Below, piece after piece: positions 15,632 to 22,915 of a stretch of 27,546 nucleotides of DNA; positions within the stretch are counted from its first letter, which is position 1; each line of letters begins with the position of its first letter. Position numbers and translations under genes: made by a program. Where the stretch lies: positions 1 through 27,546 of the forward strand of contig CARUOB010000021.1 in NCBI GenBank assembly GCA_949076555.1. Direction: 5' to 3'. The DNA comes from an uncultured Lachnospiraceae bacterium. Its GTDB lineage: Bacteria; Bacillota; Clostridia; Lachnospirales; Lachnospiraceae. Under the pieces are notes generated by a model. That model saw only the letters and a program-made list of their open reading frames with translations, was not told the DNA's origin and ran no database searches.

Positions 15632-16447
15632 TTAGCGTCCGCTCCCCGCCAGATCCTTCACCACTTCCCCGGCGATGATAAGCCCCGCCACGGAAGGGAC
15701 AAAAGCTATGCTCCCGGGAAGCTGTTTTTTTCGCACACAAGAAACCGCATCTTCTGCTGCCCCGACGCTCCCAGCCTTCGTCTCCTCGATCCTGTCTGCC
15801 ACAGCGTCACCCAAAAAGCGCTCCCCTTCCTCCTGCAGATTGGCCGCAGCATGCGCCGGGGTAACCGGCTCTTCCTCCGAATACACCACCTTTAAATGCT
15901 CTATGTTCCGCTTCTTCAATTCTCTGCGCATCACCCTTGCCAGAGGGCAAACCTTTGTCTCATAGATGTCGGCCACTCGAAAAGCCGAAGCGTCCAGCTT
16001 GTTGCCCGCCCCCATGCTGCTGATCACCGGCACACCCGCATCTTTGGCCCGCATCACCAGCTCGATCTTCGCCGTCACGGTGTCCACCGCATCCACTACA
16101 TAATCATATTCACAAAAAGGAAAACGATCCGCATTTTCCGGCAGAAAAAAGCAGGAATAAACGCGCACCACCGCATCCGGGTTGATGGAGAGAATCCGCT
16201 CCCGCATCACATCCGTTTTCTCTCTTCCCACCGTCTCTCTGATGGCGATGATCTGCCGGTTGATATTCGATAGCGCCACCTTGTCCTTGTCAATCAGATC
16301 AAGGGCGCCCACACCGCTTCGCGCCAGCGCTTCGCACACATAGCCGCCCACGCCGCCCACACCGAACACCGCCACACGGGAGCGGGCCAGTTTTTCCATC
16401 GCCGCGCTTCCCAAAAGCATTTCTGTTCTGCAAAATTCTTCCCGCAT
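15632..16447 (-). CDS. tcdA: tRNA threonylcarbamoyladenosine dehydratase (TcdA/CsdL)
   Basis: This 271-residue E1-like ThiF/MoeB-family protein uses ATP to cyclise t6A at tRNA position 37 to ct6A. Visible signatures are the N-terminal RTEMLLGSAAMEKL, the nucleotide-binding VAVFGVGGVGGYVCEALARSGVG, the LIDKDKVALSNINRQ motif, DAVDTVTAKIELV and the family-typical ISSMGAGNKLDASAFRVADI. The end SIAFVPSVAGLIIAGEVVKDL is also conserved. ATG 16447 has GAGGG 6 nt upstream. It probably leads a two-gene unit with the metallophosphoesterase. The distinction from other ThiF-like proteins rests on the SMGAGNK motif and length. Confidence 0.92.
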   Translation of the reverse strand: MREEFCRTEMLLGSAAMEKLARSRVAVFGVGGVGGYVCEALARSGVGALDLIDKDKVALSNINRQIIAIRETVGREKTDVMRERILSINPDAVVRVYSCFFLPENADRFPFCEYDYVVDAVDTVTAKIELVMRAKDAGVPVISSMGAGNKLDASAFRVADIYETKVCPLARVMRRELKKRNIEHLKVVYSEEEPVTPAHAAANLQEEGERFLGDAVADRIEETKAGSVGAAEDAVSCVRKKQLPGSIAFVPSVAGLIIAGEVVKDLAGSGR

Positions 16448-16638
16448 AAAGTTCCCTCTTTTCGCTTGCCTGTAAGACGGTTCTCAACCTTGTCCTGTTT
16501 CAATCCCATCTAAAAATCACCCAACCGACTAAAACTCTGCCATGATGTTAGATTTTATGCTATCAAACTTCCGATGAAACGTCTCTTACCTCATCTCAAA
16601 ATTCTTTCCAAATATATTTCACCCTGCCACCCATTTTA

Positions 16639-16647
16639 TGATATAAT
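16639..16647 (+). promoter_or_regulatory. Extended -10 promoter of the flavodiiron gene
   Basis: TGATATAAT (16639-16647) is an extended -10 element with a perfect TATAAT; no good -35 box is present at 17 bp. It predicts a start near 16654 and a leader of about 118 nt. The rest of 16448-16638 holds no feature I can support apart from the tcdA ribosome site. Confidence 0.6.
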
Positions 16648-16664
16648 CTACGCGATGGCAATAA

Positions 16665-16738
16665 GCAGTGCATATCCGCAGCAGGAAAAATAGCCCCTTG
16701 CTGACAGTTAGAGCGAAATTTTTACGGGCGTGCACTGC
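16665..16738 (+). other. Structured 5' leader of the flavodiiron gene, riboswitch-like
   Basis: A perfect 8-bp pairing GCAGTGCA / TGCACTGC (16665-16672 with 16731-16738) encloses a second helix, CAGCAGG with CCTTGCTG (about 16679-16704, one bulge), and a third single-stranded segment. The closed domain ends 19 bp before the AAGGAG ribosome site. The shape is like a small regulatory RNA domain, but I recognise no known riboswitch consensus. Confidence 0.4.
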
Positions 16739-16771
16739 AAATATAATATATTAAAAAAGGAGATATCACAA

Positions 16772-17929
16772 ATGCAGATCACAAATGACATTCGCTACAT
16801 AGGCGTAAACGACCACGACATCGACCTCTTTGAGGGACAGTACGTTGTAGAAAACGGCATGGCATACAATTCCTACGTGATCATGGACGAGAAGATCGCC
16901 GTGATGGACACCGTGGACACTAACTTTGAAAAGGAGTGGCTGGACAATCTGAATACTGTGCTGGACGGCCGCACCCCCGACTACCTGATCGTGCAGCACA
17001 TGGAGCCAGACCACTCCGCCAGCATCGACGCTTTTGTCAGTGCGTACCCGGAGACGGTGATCGTGGCGTCCGCGCCCGCGTTCACCATGATGAAGCAGTT
17101 TTTCGGCACAGATTACGCCGACAAGCGGCAGATCATCAAGGAGGGCGACTCCTTATCTCTGGGCGCGCACACGTTGCAGTTCGTGGCCGCACCGATGGTA
17201 CACTGGCCGGAAGTCATGGTAACCTATGACACAAAGGACAAGGTGCTCTTCTCCGCCGACGGCTTCGGCAAATTCGGCACGCTTGACACGGACGAGGACT
17301 GGGCATGTGAGGCACGCCGCTACTACTTCGGCATTGTGGGCAAATTCGGCATGCAGGTGCAGAACCTCCTGAAAAAGGCTGCCGCCCTTGACATCCAGAT
17401 TATCTGTCCGCTGCATGGTCCCATCTTAAAAGAGAATTTAGAATATTATGTAAACTTATATCAGACATGGTCGTCCTACGGCGTGGAGTCCGAGGGTATT
17501 ATGATCGCCTACACTTCCGTCTACGGCCACACCAAAGCGGCGGCCGAGCTGCTGGCGGAAAAACTGACTGCCAAAGGCTGCCCGAAAGTCGTTGTCGCAG
17601 ACCTTGCCAGGGAGGATAAGGCGGAATGCGTGGAGGACGCTTTCCGATACGGCAAGCTGGTGCTGGCCACCACCACCTACAATGCGGAAATGTTCCCCTT
17701 CATGCGGGAGTTTATCGACGAACTGATCTCCCACAACTATCAGAACCGCACCATCGCCCTGATGGAGAACGGCTCCTGGGCACCCATGGCGGCCAAAGCC
17801 ATGCGGGCAAGATTAGAGGGATGTAAGGATATCACTTTCACAGAAAACACCGTGCAGATCCGCTCCGCTTTGACGGATGAAAACATTGCGCAGATCGAGG
17901 CGCTGGCGGAGGAGCTGTGCAAGTGTTAA
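16772..17929 (+). CDS. fprA: FprA-family flavodiiron protein (A-type flavoprotein)
   Basis: This 385-residue cytoplasmic protein couples an N-terminal metallo-beta-lactamase-like diiron domain to a C-terminal flavodoxin domain and reduces O2 to water and/or NO to N2O. Diiron ligands are visible: H76, E78, D80 and H81 in QHMEPDHS, H144 in MVHWPEV, D163 in SADGFGKFG and H215 in CPLHGPI. The FMN phosphate loop is IAYTSVYGHTKAAAE from about 245. The C-terminus has no rubredoxin extension, so electrons come from a separate donor. ATG 16772 is chosen because AAGGAG lies 9 nt upstream; an earlier in-frame ATG at 16730 sits in the structured leader. It is monocistronic between its own promoter and a terminator, as expected for an oxygen-defence gene in an anaerobe. 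O2 versus NO preference cannot be read from sequence. Confidence 0.95.
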   Translation: MQITNDIRYIGVNDHDIDLFEGQYVVENGMAYNSYVIMDEKIAVMDTVDTNFEKEWLDNLNTVLDGRTPDYLIVQHMEPDHSASIDAFVSAYPETVIVASAPAFTMMKQFFGTDYADKRQIIKEGDSLSLGAHTLQFVAAPMVHWPEVMVTYDTKDKVLFSADGFGKFGTLDTDEDWACEARRYYFGIVGKFGMQVQNLLKKAAALDIQIICPLHGPILKENLEYYVNLYQTWSSYGVESEGIMIAYTSVYGHTKAAAELLAEKLTAKGCPKVVVADLAREDKAECVEDAFRYGKLVLATTTYNAEMFPFMREFIDELISHNYQNRTIALMENGSWAPMAAKAMRARLEGCKDITFTENTVQIRSALTDENIAQIEALAEELCKC

Positions 17930-17953
17930 CCCTGCCCGGATAAGATATCACGC

Positions 17954-17988
17954 GAAAAGCGGCTCCTCTTTGCGGGGAACCGCTTTTC
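17954..17988. terminator. Terminator after the flavodiiron gene
   Basis: GAAAAGCGG (17954-17962) pairs with CCGCTTTTC (17980-17988), extended by three more pairs after one mismatch. A T-rich tract follows on the plus strand and a TTTT on the minus strand, so it likely serves both the flavodiiron gene and the convergent anti-sigma gene. Confidence 0.85.
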
Positions 17989-18011
17989 TTCTGTTTACAC
18001 TAATATCCGTA

Positions 18012-19052
18012 TTACTTTCTGATAGCCGCAACCGCCGCTTCATCTACCGTGAACTCCACCAGTCCCATATATCCCGGCGCGACTTCATACTCGTCAAAGC
18101 AGATCACAATCTGACCTTCCTCATTCAAATAGAAATTTTGATTCTCCTTCACTGTCTCAAACTGATGTCCTATCTCTTCTTTGGAATCAACCCAGTATAT
18201 TTTCGATTCGTCCGCACCCATCTCATTTCGCATCTGCTCTTTGATATTTTCGCTGATCGGGGTGATATAATCTGCCCCCTCCTCAAACAGATCCCCTAAA
18301 GAGACGATTTCGCCCGTTGTCTTGTCAATGTGATAATAGTATTGGTACTGGAAGCCGCTTCCCGCAATCTCGGTCACATCGATCCGCAGTGTAAACCACG
18401 TGTCCGTATCTGTCACTACCTCGTGACCCGCGTATATGCTGCCGTGCCCTTCCCCCTGTTCCACCTGCTCCTCAAATCTGTCAATCAGGCGGTTCGTCAT
18501 CTCCTCGATACTTTCGTTGATCGTCTGAATGCTTCCCTCTATTTTATCATCTTCCGCTCCGATTCCGTCCGGTCTGTCATTCGTACCGCCGTCTTCCGCT
18601 CCTGTTCCGCTCGGTCTGCCATTCTCTGCTCCGGCTCCATTCGTCCGGCCATCTTCCACCCTGGTTTCGTCCAGCCCGTTATTTCCCGCCACGTCGTCCT
18701 GTTCCAGCTTCACTTCCTCTATCTCCGCCGAAAACTGCTCGCTCTCGTACTGATAATTCCGAATCGTCACCACTTTGACCACACTTCCTAAAACAGGAAT
18801 CTGTTCCATGGCATATGCCGCCTCGGCGGATATGTTCGGAACGATCACCAGCATAAGCGCCGCCGCTGCCGCTGCCCATCCCGCCGTTCTCCCAATCCTT
18901 TTCCCGCTTCTTACCCTTCTGTCTTCGGAAAGGATGCCCTCGCGCCTCAAACCATCCAGCATCCGCTTCCTCTCCTCCGGGGAAATCTGCTCTCTATCCC
19001 TCAAAAGATCCTCTGATTTAACGTCATTGCACATTTCATATATTCTGGACAT
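18012..19052 (-). CDS. RsiV-like membrane anti-sigma factor with DUF3298-type domain
   Basis: This 346-residue protein has a cytoplasmic N-terminus (1-54), one TM segment at about 56-72 (GWAAAAAALMLVIVPN), a Gly/Asp/Glu/Asn-rich linker at 121-175, and an extracytoplasmic C-terminal domain ending in FYLNEEGQIVICFDEYEVAPGYMGLVEF, typical of DUF3298 proteins such as RsiV. Such proteins hold an ECF sigma factor at the membrane until an outside signal (lysozyme for Bacillus RsiV) triggers proteolysis. It starts 3 bp after the sigma gene; GAGGTG within the last sigma codons is its ribosome site, so the two are translationally coupled. The linker contains loose 10-residue repeats (GAENGRPSGT / GAEDGGTNDRP). 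The lysozyme link is inference from family resemblance. Confidence 0.85.
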   Translation of the reverse strand: MSRIYEMCNDVKSEDLLRDREQISPEERKRMLDGLRREGILSEDRRVRSGKRIGRTAGWAAAAAALMLVIVPNISAEAAYAMEQIPVLGSVVKVVTIRNYQYESEQFSAEIEEVKLEQDDVAGNNGLDETRVEDGRTNGAGAENGRPSGTGAEDGGTNDRPDGIGAEDDKIEGSIQTINESIEEMTNRLIDRFEEQVEQGEGHGSIYAGHEVVTDTDTWFTLRIDVTEIAGSGFQYQYYYHIDKTTGEIVSLGDLFEEGADYITPISENIKEQMRNEMGADESKIYWVDSKEEIGHQFETVKENQNFYLNEEGQIVICFDEYEVAPGYMGLVEFTVDEAAVAAIRK

Positions 19053-19055
19053 CTC

Positions 19056-19604
19056 CTACACCTCACTTTCCGCAATGGACCGCCGCAAATATTTTTTCCC
19101 TCTGCTGATGCGTCCGTAAAGCACTGTCTTGCTCATATCCATCCGGCGTGCCACCTCGTCCATGGACAGTTCCTCCAAATAGACCAGCCGGAAGATTTCG
19201 GCGTCCTCCTCTTTCAAGAAGGAGAGAATCCGCTCTGTTTCCTCCTCATATTCCCGACGCAGAAGCTCCCGCTGTGCCTTCTCGTCCTCCCAGTCCGGCA
19301 TCTGTTCCACCAAATCTTCCCTTGACGCGTCGATATACTTTCGCACATAGGTCAGCGCCTTAAACCGGCACACTCCCGCCATCCAGTTTTGAAATTCCGA
19401 CCGCTTCGGATCAAAGCTGTCGATATGATCCCACACGGCTAACAGCGTGTCGTTCATACAGTCGTCCCACAGATGCGGGAGCGTCCCCATCTGTTTCCTG
19501 ACAACGGTCTTTAGAACCCAGCCGTAATGGTCTATGACATAATACAACGCCCGCTCGTCTCTCTTTTTTAGCTGCCTGACAAAATTTCTTTCATTGATCT
19601 CCAC
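19056..19604 (-). CDS. ECF-type RNA polymerase sigma factor
   Basis: This 182-residue sigma-70 family protein has region 2 at about 20-90 (LWDDCMNDTLLAVWDHIDSFDP and FQNWMAGVCRFKALTYVRKY) and region 4 at about 128-178 (DAEIFRLVYLEELSMDEVARRMDMSKTVLYGRISRGKKYLRR, a helix-turn-helix). There is no region 1 or 3, as in ECF sigma factors. The start is GTG 19604, with AAGGTGG 9 nt upstream; the next Met lies inside region 2. Directly followed by its presumed anti-sigma factor, it would direct transcription of a cell-envelope stress regulon once released. No clear ECF-type autoregulatory promoter was seen upstream. Confidence 0.9.
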   Translation of the reverse strand: MEINERNFVRQLKKRDERALYYVIDHYGWVLKTVVRKQMGTLPHLWDDCMNDTLLAVWDHIDSFDPKRSEFQNWMAGVCRFKALTYVRKYIDASREDLVEQMPDWEDEKAQRELLRREYEEETERILSFLKEEDAEIFRLVYLEELSMDEVARRMDMSKTVLYGRISRGKKYLRRSIAESEV

Positions 19605-19704
19605 TTGTGACCACCACCTTATCTGCTTTGTTACCTATAATTCGCAGCCAAAATGATTTTTCTGACATACCATTTCATTTTTTACCGATAAATTTTTCCC
19701 ATAC

Positions 19705-19756
19705 AAAAAACACCCGCCGACAAGGGGCATATCACTGCCGCCACAGCCAACGGGTG
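19705..19756 (-). terminator. Terminator of the HAD phosphatase gene
   Basis: On the minus strand GCACCCG...CGGGTG (19751-19756 with 19711-19716) forms the base of a long hairpin with weaker inner pairs, followed by TTTTTT. It lies just after the phosphatase stop codon and upstream of the sigma gene. Confidence 0.65.
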
Positions 19757-19763
19757 CTTTTCT

Positions 19764-20369
19764 CTACGCGTTCACTCCCAGCTCTTTCAGCGCCTCAATC
19801 GCCTGCGCCTGATTTTGAAAATGAATCGTATGGATACCGAACTTCTCCGCTCCCTCCAGATTCCGGGGCGTGTCGTCCATGAACACACACTCCTCCGGCA
19901 CCAGTTCATAGCGGTCGATCAAGAGCTGATAGATCTCCGGCATGGGCTTTATTACCTTCTCCTTGTAGGATAGAATCCCCCCGTCCATATAGGGGATAAA
20001 ATCAAGGGCTGCCGCACACTCCCTATGCGATCTTTTTGAAAAATTTGACAGGTAAAGACAGCGGTATCCTCTCCCCTGCAGCTCCTTTATCCAGGGAATC
20101 GCATAATCGTTGCGAACTACCATCGGCCCCACATCGCGCAGTGCCTCCCGGATCTCCTTCTCAATACCGGGATCGCTTTCGATAAAGCCCTGCAAAAGCT
20201 CCTCATCGCTCAGCGCGCCCCTGTCGTACTCATTCCACAGCGGATTCATAACCGTTGCTTTCGCCAGCCGCTCAAAAATCTCCTCGCTGTACCCGAAACT
20301 GCGGTAATGCGCTTCCCACGTAAAATCCGCCAGCACATTTCCGATATCAAATATTATTGTTGTAATCAT
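19764..20369 (-). CDS. HAD-family phosphatase, YihX-like
   Basis: This 201-residue HAD hydrolase has the four motifs: IIFDIGNVLADF with nucleophile D8 (motif I; the usual second Asp is Gly, as in YihX-type members), YLSNFS near 103 (motif II), the Lys of KVIKPMPEIY near 135 (motif III), and CVFMDDTPRNLEGA near 160 (motif IV). The helical cap in between is of the C1 type. Members dephosphorylate small sugar phosphates; YihX of E. coli acts on alpha-glucose-1-phosphate. I choose ATG 20369, with GAAAGAGAG just upstream; a GTG at 20384 is an alternative. It seems to be a single-gene unit with its own promoter and terminator. Confidence 0.9.
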   Translation of the reverse strand: MITTIIFDIGNVLADFTWEAHYRSFGYSEEIFERLAKATVMNPLWNEYDRGALSDEELLQGFIESDPGIEKEIREALRDVGPMVVRNDYAIPWIKELQGRGYRCLYLSNFSKRSHRECAAALDFIPYMDGGILSYKEKVIKPMPEIYQLLIDRYELVPEECVFMDDTPRNLEGAEKFGIHTIHFQNQAQAIEALKELGVNA

Positions 20370-20480
20370 ATTCTCTCTTTCCACTCAAATCCGCCTCTGA
20401 CGGCAATTTGCTTTTCTCGCTTCATTGTTTACATAACATCAAATCCAAATCTCACCCTGCCTGAACAGTTTAAACAAGTT

Positions 20481-20508
20481 TACATAAATCAACCTCCGGC
20501 ATTGTCAA
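20481..20508 (-). promoter_or_regulatory. Possible promoter of the HAD phosphatase gene
   Basis: On the minus strand TTGACA (20503-20508), a 16-bp spacer and a weak TATGTA (20481-20486) precede the gene by about 105 bp. A 13-bp palindrome GCATTGTCAATGC (20500-20511 region) overlaps the -35 box and could be an operator. Confidence 0.35.
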
Positions 20509-20544
20509 TGCGCGTCTGTCAGAAATTAGTTTATATAACTTAAA

Positions 20545-21291
20545 TCAACTTCTGGCCAGCCCATCCACATGCAGCACCTCGCCGCTGATATAGGACGCTC
20601 TGTCCGACGCAAGGAACACAAAAGCATTCGCGATGTCCTCCGGCTGTCCCATACGCCTTAAGGGAATCTGCGCGATCATCGGGTCGATCACCTCTTTTGG
20701 AACCTGACGCATCATATCCGTGTAAGTAATGCCCGGCGCCACCGCATTGACCCGGATTCCTTTTGGACCAAGCTCTCTCGCCAGAGAAAGGGTAAACCCG
20801 TTCACCGCAAACTTGGAAGTGGGGTAAGCGATTCCCGCAGGCTGCCCGTACTGACTCACCATGGAGGACGTATTCAAAATCACGCCGCTTCCTGCCGCAA
20901 TCATATGCTCACTCGCCGCCTTGGAGCAGTTGAAGACGCCCTTGATGTTTAAATCCATCACCTTTTCAAAAGTCTCATCCGTATATTCCGTAAAAGGAGT
21001 ACTCTCCGACACGCCCGCATTGTTCACAAGAATGTCCAGCTTTCCGTACTTTTCAGCCACACCGTCAAAGGCCGCCTTCACCGCCGCGTAATCGGACAGG
21101 TTTGGGAAAATTCCCTCCACCGCCGCGTTCGGGTATGTCTCTTTCAGCTTCGCCACCGCCTTGTCCGCGGTCTCCTGACGGCTGGCGCACAGCACCACCT
21201 TCGCGCCTTCCTGCACAAATGCCTCCACTGTGGCGTAACCGATTCCTCTGCTTCCGCCCGTCACTATTGCAACTCTGTCTTTCAATAACAT
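20545..21291 (-). CDS. Short-chain dehydrogenase/reductase (FabG/BaiA-like)
   Basis: This 248-residue classical SDR has the TGGSRGIG cofactor loop at 11-18, NNAG at 90-93, N115, and the catalytic S143, Y156 and K160 (YPTSK). R38 after the second strand (CASRQ) suggests NADP(H). The C-terminus carries the tetramer-type ASDRASYISGEVLHVDG. In length and several segments (LKETYP, NTSSM, YPTSK, APGIT.TDM) it recalls both FabG and gut clostridial hydroxysteroid dehydrogenases such as BaiA; the substrate cannot be decided. ATG 21291 has AAGGAGG 5 nt upstream. It follows purA by 86 bp on the same strand and may share its transcript. No clear terminator is visible after it. Confidence 0.9.
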   Translation of the reverse strand: MLLKDRVAIVTGGSRGIGYATVEAFVQEGAKVVLCASRQETADKAVAKLKETYPNAAVEGIFPNLSDYAAVKAAFDGVAEKYGKLDILVNNAGVSESTPFTEYTDETFEKVMDLNIKGVFNCSKAASEHMIAAGSGVILNTSSMVSQYGQPAGIAYPTSKFAVNGFTLSLARELGPKGIRVNAVAPGITYTDMMRQVPKEVIDPMIAQIPLRRMGQPEDIANAFVFLASDRASYISGEVLHVDGLARS

Positions 21292-21377
21292 AGCGCCCTC
21301 CTTTTTCTGGTTATTTGTGAAACACTTTTCAGATTGTGGACCGTCCCAGCCGTCCCCTCATCTTCTGTCTTTCGATC

Positions 21378-22670
21378 CTACCGGCGAAGCGGACTCTCTC
21401 TGACAATGATGTCCTCCCGGCCCGGGCCGTTTGATACCATGGTAATAGGATACCCGATCTGTTCTTCAATAAACTCCACATACTTGCGGCAGTTTTCCGG
21501 CAGCTCCTCGTACTTCCTGATCCCGCGGATCTCGCACTTCCAGCCGGGCAGGTTCTTCAGCACCGGCTTCGCCTTCTCCAGCTTGCAGGGCACCGGAAAC
21601 TCGGTGGTCACCTGACCGTCCACCTCATAGCCGACGCACACCGGAATCTCATCCAGATACCCAAGCACATCGAGTACCGTGAAAGCCACATCGGTAGTTC
21701 CCTGCAGACGGCAGCCGTACTTGGACGCCACGCAGTCAAACCAGCCCATTCTTCTCGGACGGCCCGTTGTCGCGCCGTACTCTCCACCATCGCCGCCGCG
21801 TCTCCTGAGCTCATCCGCCTCATCGCCGAAAATTTCCGACACGAACGCACCCGCACCCACGGCGGAAGAATACGCTTTGCACACCGTAATGATCTGCTTG
21901 ATCTCATAGGGCGCAATCCCGGCGCCGATCGCGCCGTAAGCCGCCAGCGTGGAGGAGGACGTCACCATCGGGTAAATCCCGTGATCAGGGTCTTTCAGCG
22001 TCCCGAGCTGTCCCTCCAGAAGCACGGTCTTTCCGTCCCTGACCGCCTGATCCAGATAGGAGGACACGTCGCCCACATAGGGCGCGATCATCTCCCGATA
22101 CTGCTGCATCGTGGCGAGCAGCTCCTTCGGATCAAGGGCCGGCTTATGGTAAAGATGCTCCAAAATCACATTCTTCGTCTCACATACCCTCTCCAGCTTC
22201 TCCCGCAGGGCTTCCTCGTCGAAAAGCTCGCTCACCTGAAAACCGATCTTCGCGTACTTATCAGAATAAAAAGGCGCGATCCCCGACTTGGTAGAGCCGA
22301 AGGACTTTCCGCCAAGCCTCTCCTCCTCATATTGGTCAAACAAAATATGGTAGGGCATCACGATCTGGCAACGGTCTGACACCAAAATCTTAGGTTTCGG
22401 CACATCCCTGTCAGTCAGGGACTTGATCTCCTCCACCAGAAGCGGAATGTTAAGCGCAACGCCATTGCCAATGACACTGGTAATATGCCCGTAAAACACG
22501 CCGGACGGCAGGGTATGCAATGCAAACTTGCCGTAATTGTTTACAATTGTATGTCCCGCATTCGCGCCTCCCTGAAACCGCACCACGATATCCGCTTTTT
22601 CCGCCAGCATATCCGTGATCTTTCCTTTTCCCTCGTCGCCCCAATTGGCGCCCACTACAGCCTTTACCAT
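21378..22670 (-). CDS. purA: Adenylosuccinate synthetase
   Basis: This 430-residue enzyme joins IMP and aspartate with GTP to form adenylosuccinate, the first committed step to AMP. Motifs include the GANWGDEGKGK P-loop-like element at 7-17 with catalytic Asp12, NAGHT near 37-41, the DHGIYPMVTSSSTLA switch region, and the GATTGRPRRMGWFD segment near 300. Two positions differ from the common form: GANWGDEGKGK rather than G.QWGDEGKGK, and EGQLGTLKDPDHG rather than EG.QGTLLD.DHG; I believe these are lineage variants. ATG 22670 has AAGGAGG upstream. The gene has an unusually structured leader and precedes an SDR gene. Confidence 0.97.
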   Translation of the reverse strand: MVKAVVGANWGDEGKGKITDMLAEKADIVVRFQGGANAGHTIVNNYGKFALHTLPSGVFYGHITSVIGNGVALNIPLLVEEIKSLTDRDVPKPKILVSDRCQIVMPYHILFDQYEEERLGGKSFGSTKSGIAPFYSDKYAKIGFQVSELFDEEALREKLERVCETKNVILEHLYHKPALDPKELLATMQQYREMIAPYVGDVSSYLDQAVRDGKTVLLEGQLGTLKDPDHGIYPMVTSSSTLAAYGAIGAGIAPYEIKQIITVCKAYSSAVGAGAFVSEIFGDEADELRRRGGDGGEYGATTGRPRRMGWFDCVASKYGCRLQGTTDVAFTVLDVLGYLDEIPVCVGYEVDGQVTTEFPVPCKLEKAKPVLKNLPGWKCEIRGIRKYEELPENCRKYVEFIEEQIGYPITMVSNGPGREDIIVRESPLRR

Positions 22671-22708
22671 AATACACTCCTCCTTATTTCACATAAGCAG
22701 ATTGAGCA

Positions 22709-22812
22709 GGGCAGACTCGAAATGCTTCGCATTTCTCATTCGCGTTTCTCGTCAGAAAGCATCACAGACTGTCTTGCATGCAGCCTGCCTGTAATGCTTG
22801 CTGGTTCTGCCC
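22709..22812 (-). other. Multi-branched RNA structure in the purA leader
   Basis: GGGCAGA (22709-22715) pairs with TCTGCCC (22806-22812), closing a domain that holds two hairpins: GAAATGC/GCATTTC (22719-22735, 3-nt loop) and an 11-bp stem 22757-22767 with 22789-22799 (one G-U pair in the RNA). The domain lies 38 bp before the purA start codon. A closing helix with two internal hairpins is the outline of a three-way-junction regulatory RNA, though I do not recognise purine, PRPP or ZTP riboswitch consensus bases. Confidence 0.45.
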
Positions 22813-22820
22813 ATACACGC

Positions 22821-22850
22821 AAAAAAGCCGGTTGTAAAAAACCGGCTCCT
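22821..22850 (-). terminator. Intrinsic terminator between rarA and purA
   Basis: On the minus strand AGCCGGTT / AACCGGCT (22840-22847 with 22826-22833) is followed by six Ts. It would end the rarA transcript. It also sits only about 10 nt downstream of the start predicted from the promoter at 22866-22894. Confidence 0.9.
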
Positions 22851-22865
22851 GTTTCTTACTTTCAC

Positions 22866-22894
22866 ATTATAAGGCAAAGCACATTCCAAATCAA
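22866..22894 (-). promoter_or_regulatory. Strong promoter directly upstream of a terminator, ahead of purA
   Basis: On the minus strand TTGATT (22889-22894), a 17-bp spacer and a perfect TATAAT (22866-22871) lie right after the rarA stop codon and predict initiation near 22859. Any transcript meets the terminator at 22821-22850 within about 40 nt, so purA expression from here would need read-through. Confidence 0.6.
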
Positions 22895-22915
22895 TCTTTT
22901 TTAGACCATACAAGG

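Noticed and set aside
11886..20540. Recurring TTATGTAAAC-like words in several genes and gaps (for example near 11887, 13656, 17450, 20425, 20480)
   Set aside because: Several copies lie in coding sequence where they encode Tyr-Val-Asn or similar; positions and orientation show no pattern, so this looks like codon and AT-spacer bias.
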